From: Flaccisagitta enflata | Lineage: Eukaryota; Chaetognatha; Sagittoidea; Aphragmophora | Direction of reading: 5' to 3' | Assembly: GCA_965153355.1 (NCBI GenBank) | Contig: OZ231126.1 | Location: 10,230,001-10,294,000, forward strand | DNA length: 64,000 bases | In this document: positions 62,325 to 64,000 of the stretch, one piece after another | Layout of the letters: the number at the start of each line of letters is the position of its first letter | How positions within the stretch are numbered: the first letter of the stretch is position 1 | Translations under genes and position numbers: made by a program | Notes under the pieces: generated by a model | The model's input: only the letters and a program-made list of their open reading frames with translations | The model's database searches: none | Told to the model about the DNA's origin: nothing

Positions 62325-63120
62325 CTTAGTTATCACCAGAAAGAAGATTACGGCTTGTTAGCAAAGTGGTTTGGAAAAGGGGTGAGGTGGGGAAGGGGGG
62401 GGAGTATTTGTGGAGTGTTTATGTGGGGAGAGGGGGGGGGGAAGGGGGGGGGCGAATACCAGGATAGGGTGAAGTCCTTAAGGAAAAGTAGTTGGGGAAA
62501 GAGTTGAGGATAGCAAGGGTAAGTCAAGTGGTAGGGAAATTCAGCGGGGGTTGAGATAATGATGGGGGGTACTGGGTGAATGCGCAATTATATACATAAG
62601 TCAGAAGCTACATCAAACCCCACTTGATTTGTATTTTTCTTTACGAACAACTGATGACGAGGGTCACGAGGTACGTACAGAGCGTTGAAAGATCACGATT
62701 AGTACAGCTGTCATTCGTTTGTCCATTTAAGAAAAACGGGTTATCATTGATCAAAGCTCACAACACCGCGTCAGAAACAATACACAATCAAAGAAAACTA
62801 GAAAAAACGTGAACCTCGTTTGTTCATCACTCGTTCATCGTTCGTTTATGCATGTCAAGACTCATCACTCTTGACTCAAGAGTGATGAGATCAAAGAATT
62901 CTCCGCGTCAAGAAAGAAGGAACAAGGCCGTACATATTTGGTAAGCACTAGTGTTTTGGGTTAGACTCAGAATGTATGTTTGCTAAGTTAGTTTTGCTAA
63001 ATGGAAAACTAGGAGTGATGCGCGTAGTAACTAGTCAGTGAGGGCTCACAAGGCCCTCTTCCATATTTTTCAGTTTGGGTATAGTGAGGGATATTGTTCC
63101 ACCTTTCATACATAGCAGTA
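62325..63120. other. Nothing recognised; G-runs
   Basis: Several poly-G runs at 62378-62455, otherwise unique. Confidence 0.5.
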
Positions 63121-63293
63121 ACAAGGCCAGATGCACGACCAATAAGCAGCCACTTGCGGTTAGGTAGGGGTTTCAATGCCCAGAAATCATTTTTTCGGCC
63201 AATTTCGCACCGTCCAAATGTTCGCGAATTATTTACCGACGGACCAACCTATGGACTGACCATGCTACAGATTCGTTTCGCATGCGACTAAAG
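63121..63293 (+). mobile_element. Hairpin-tag element, highly diverged
   Basis: ACAAGGCCAGATGCACGACC; ACTTGCGGTTAGGTAGGGG; a short CCGACGGACCAACC tract; 3' CGTTTCGCATGCGACTAAA. Confidence 0.7.
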
Positions 63294-63398
63294 CTGAAGG
63301 GCACACTTAGATACATAATTCTTAGTCGGTTGGGAGGTGGGTTGGGAGGTCTGTAATGAATAATACTGTTGATTCCTAGACAAATGAAAAAAAAAAAG

Positions 63399-63640
63399 GA
63401 ATGTTACATAAACACATCCTATTGAAACACCCAAACTAAGTACGAAGGAATGTTACATAAACACGTCCTATTGAAACACCCAAACTAAGTACGAAGGAAT
63501 GTTACATAAACACGTCCTATTGAAACACCCAAACTAAGTACGAAGGAATGTTACATAAACATGTACTATTGAAACACCCAAACTAAGTACGAAGGAATGT
63601 TACATAAACACATCCTATTGAAACACCCAAACAAAGTATA
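63399..63640 (+). repeat. Five copies of a 49-bp unit
   Basis: GGAATGTTACATAAACACGT then CCTATTGAAACACCCAAACT and AAGTACGAA, nearly identical in all five. No spacer variation, so not a CRISPR array. Confidence 0.95.
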
Positions 63641-63784
63641 CATGGCGGTTACGATGTTGATCTATGAGTCACAATTGGCTTCGAGGGCAGATCTGGGATT
63701 TCGGATCCAGCCCAAAAGCCTTACAGGCTTTCTGCATCACAACAACAACTAAAATTTATACTTTGAAATATTTAACATATATTT

Positions 63785-64000
63785 AACAACAACACCGACG
63801 AGAACGATTCCAACACCACCGCCGCCACCACCACCACCACCACGACCACGACCACCACCACGACCACCACCACCGCCACCGCCGCCACCACCACCGTCAC
63901 CGCCAACACCAACGCCAACAACAACGCCAACAACAACGCCAACAACAACGCCAACAACAACGCCAACGCCAACAACAACAACAACAACAACAACAACAAC
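63785..64000 (+). repeat. (CCA)n, (AACGCC)n and (AAC)n
   Basis: CCA/CGA triplets to about 63900, ACGCCAACAACA 12-mers to 63975, then AAC running off the window. Confidence 0.93.

Noticed and set aside
63399-63640. CRISPR-like regular repeat
   Set aside because: Head-to-tail copies without unique spacers in eukaryotic DNA; a simple minisatellite.

Overview
The window is nuclear DNA from an animal. It holds two intron-containing genes, both on the minus strand, in sequence crowded with microsatellites and small non-autonomous mobile elements. The metazoan assignment rests on three things: an ankyrin-repeat protein ending in a SOCS box, a CD225 (dispanin/IFITM-like) membrane protein, and TTAGGG-type interstitial telomeric repeats. 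I cannot place the species; an invertebrate is likely given the style of the repeats, but that is a guess.

Gene 1 (7964 to 176, minus) has eight exons whose phases all match. It encodes 539 residues: a short leader, about ten or eleven ankyrin repeats, an acidic/alanine-rich linker and a C-terminal SOCS box. This is the layout of an ASB-type substrate receptor for a Cullin5-Elongin B/C ubiquitin ligase. Gene 2 (39736 to 24361, minus) has seven phase-consistent exons for 748 residues. A very long low-complexity N-terminus (Gln, His, Asp/Glu, Ser/Pro) is followed by a CD225 domain split over the last two exons.

The rest is repeats. From 7965 to 24360 lies an intergenic stretch with foldback elements, minisatellites and (TTTC)n tracts. 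From 39737 to 64000 I recognise no gene, only (GA)n, (TTC)n and (TTTC)n arrays and dispersed elements. Several TIR elements have readable boundaries and target duplications (1632-2231, 6640-7248, 24869-25472, 28781-29289, 61800-62324).

Two things stand out. First, one element family with more than 25 copies (start ACAAGGCCGGATAC, end CGACTAAAAA) carries a box of about 9 bp near its 5' end. The reverse complement of that box forms one arm of a 3' terminal hairpin. Different copies carry different boxes (GTCGCGGAC, GTTGCGGAC, GTCGCGTGC, GATGCGTCC, GGTGCGAC), and in most copies both ends have changed together. Second, in both genes tandem duplications cover an exon end together with its 5' splice site. 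Gene 2 has about 14 copies of a 61-bp unit and gene 1 about 6 copies of a 72-bp unit, so strings of extra splice donors lie in the introns.
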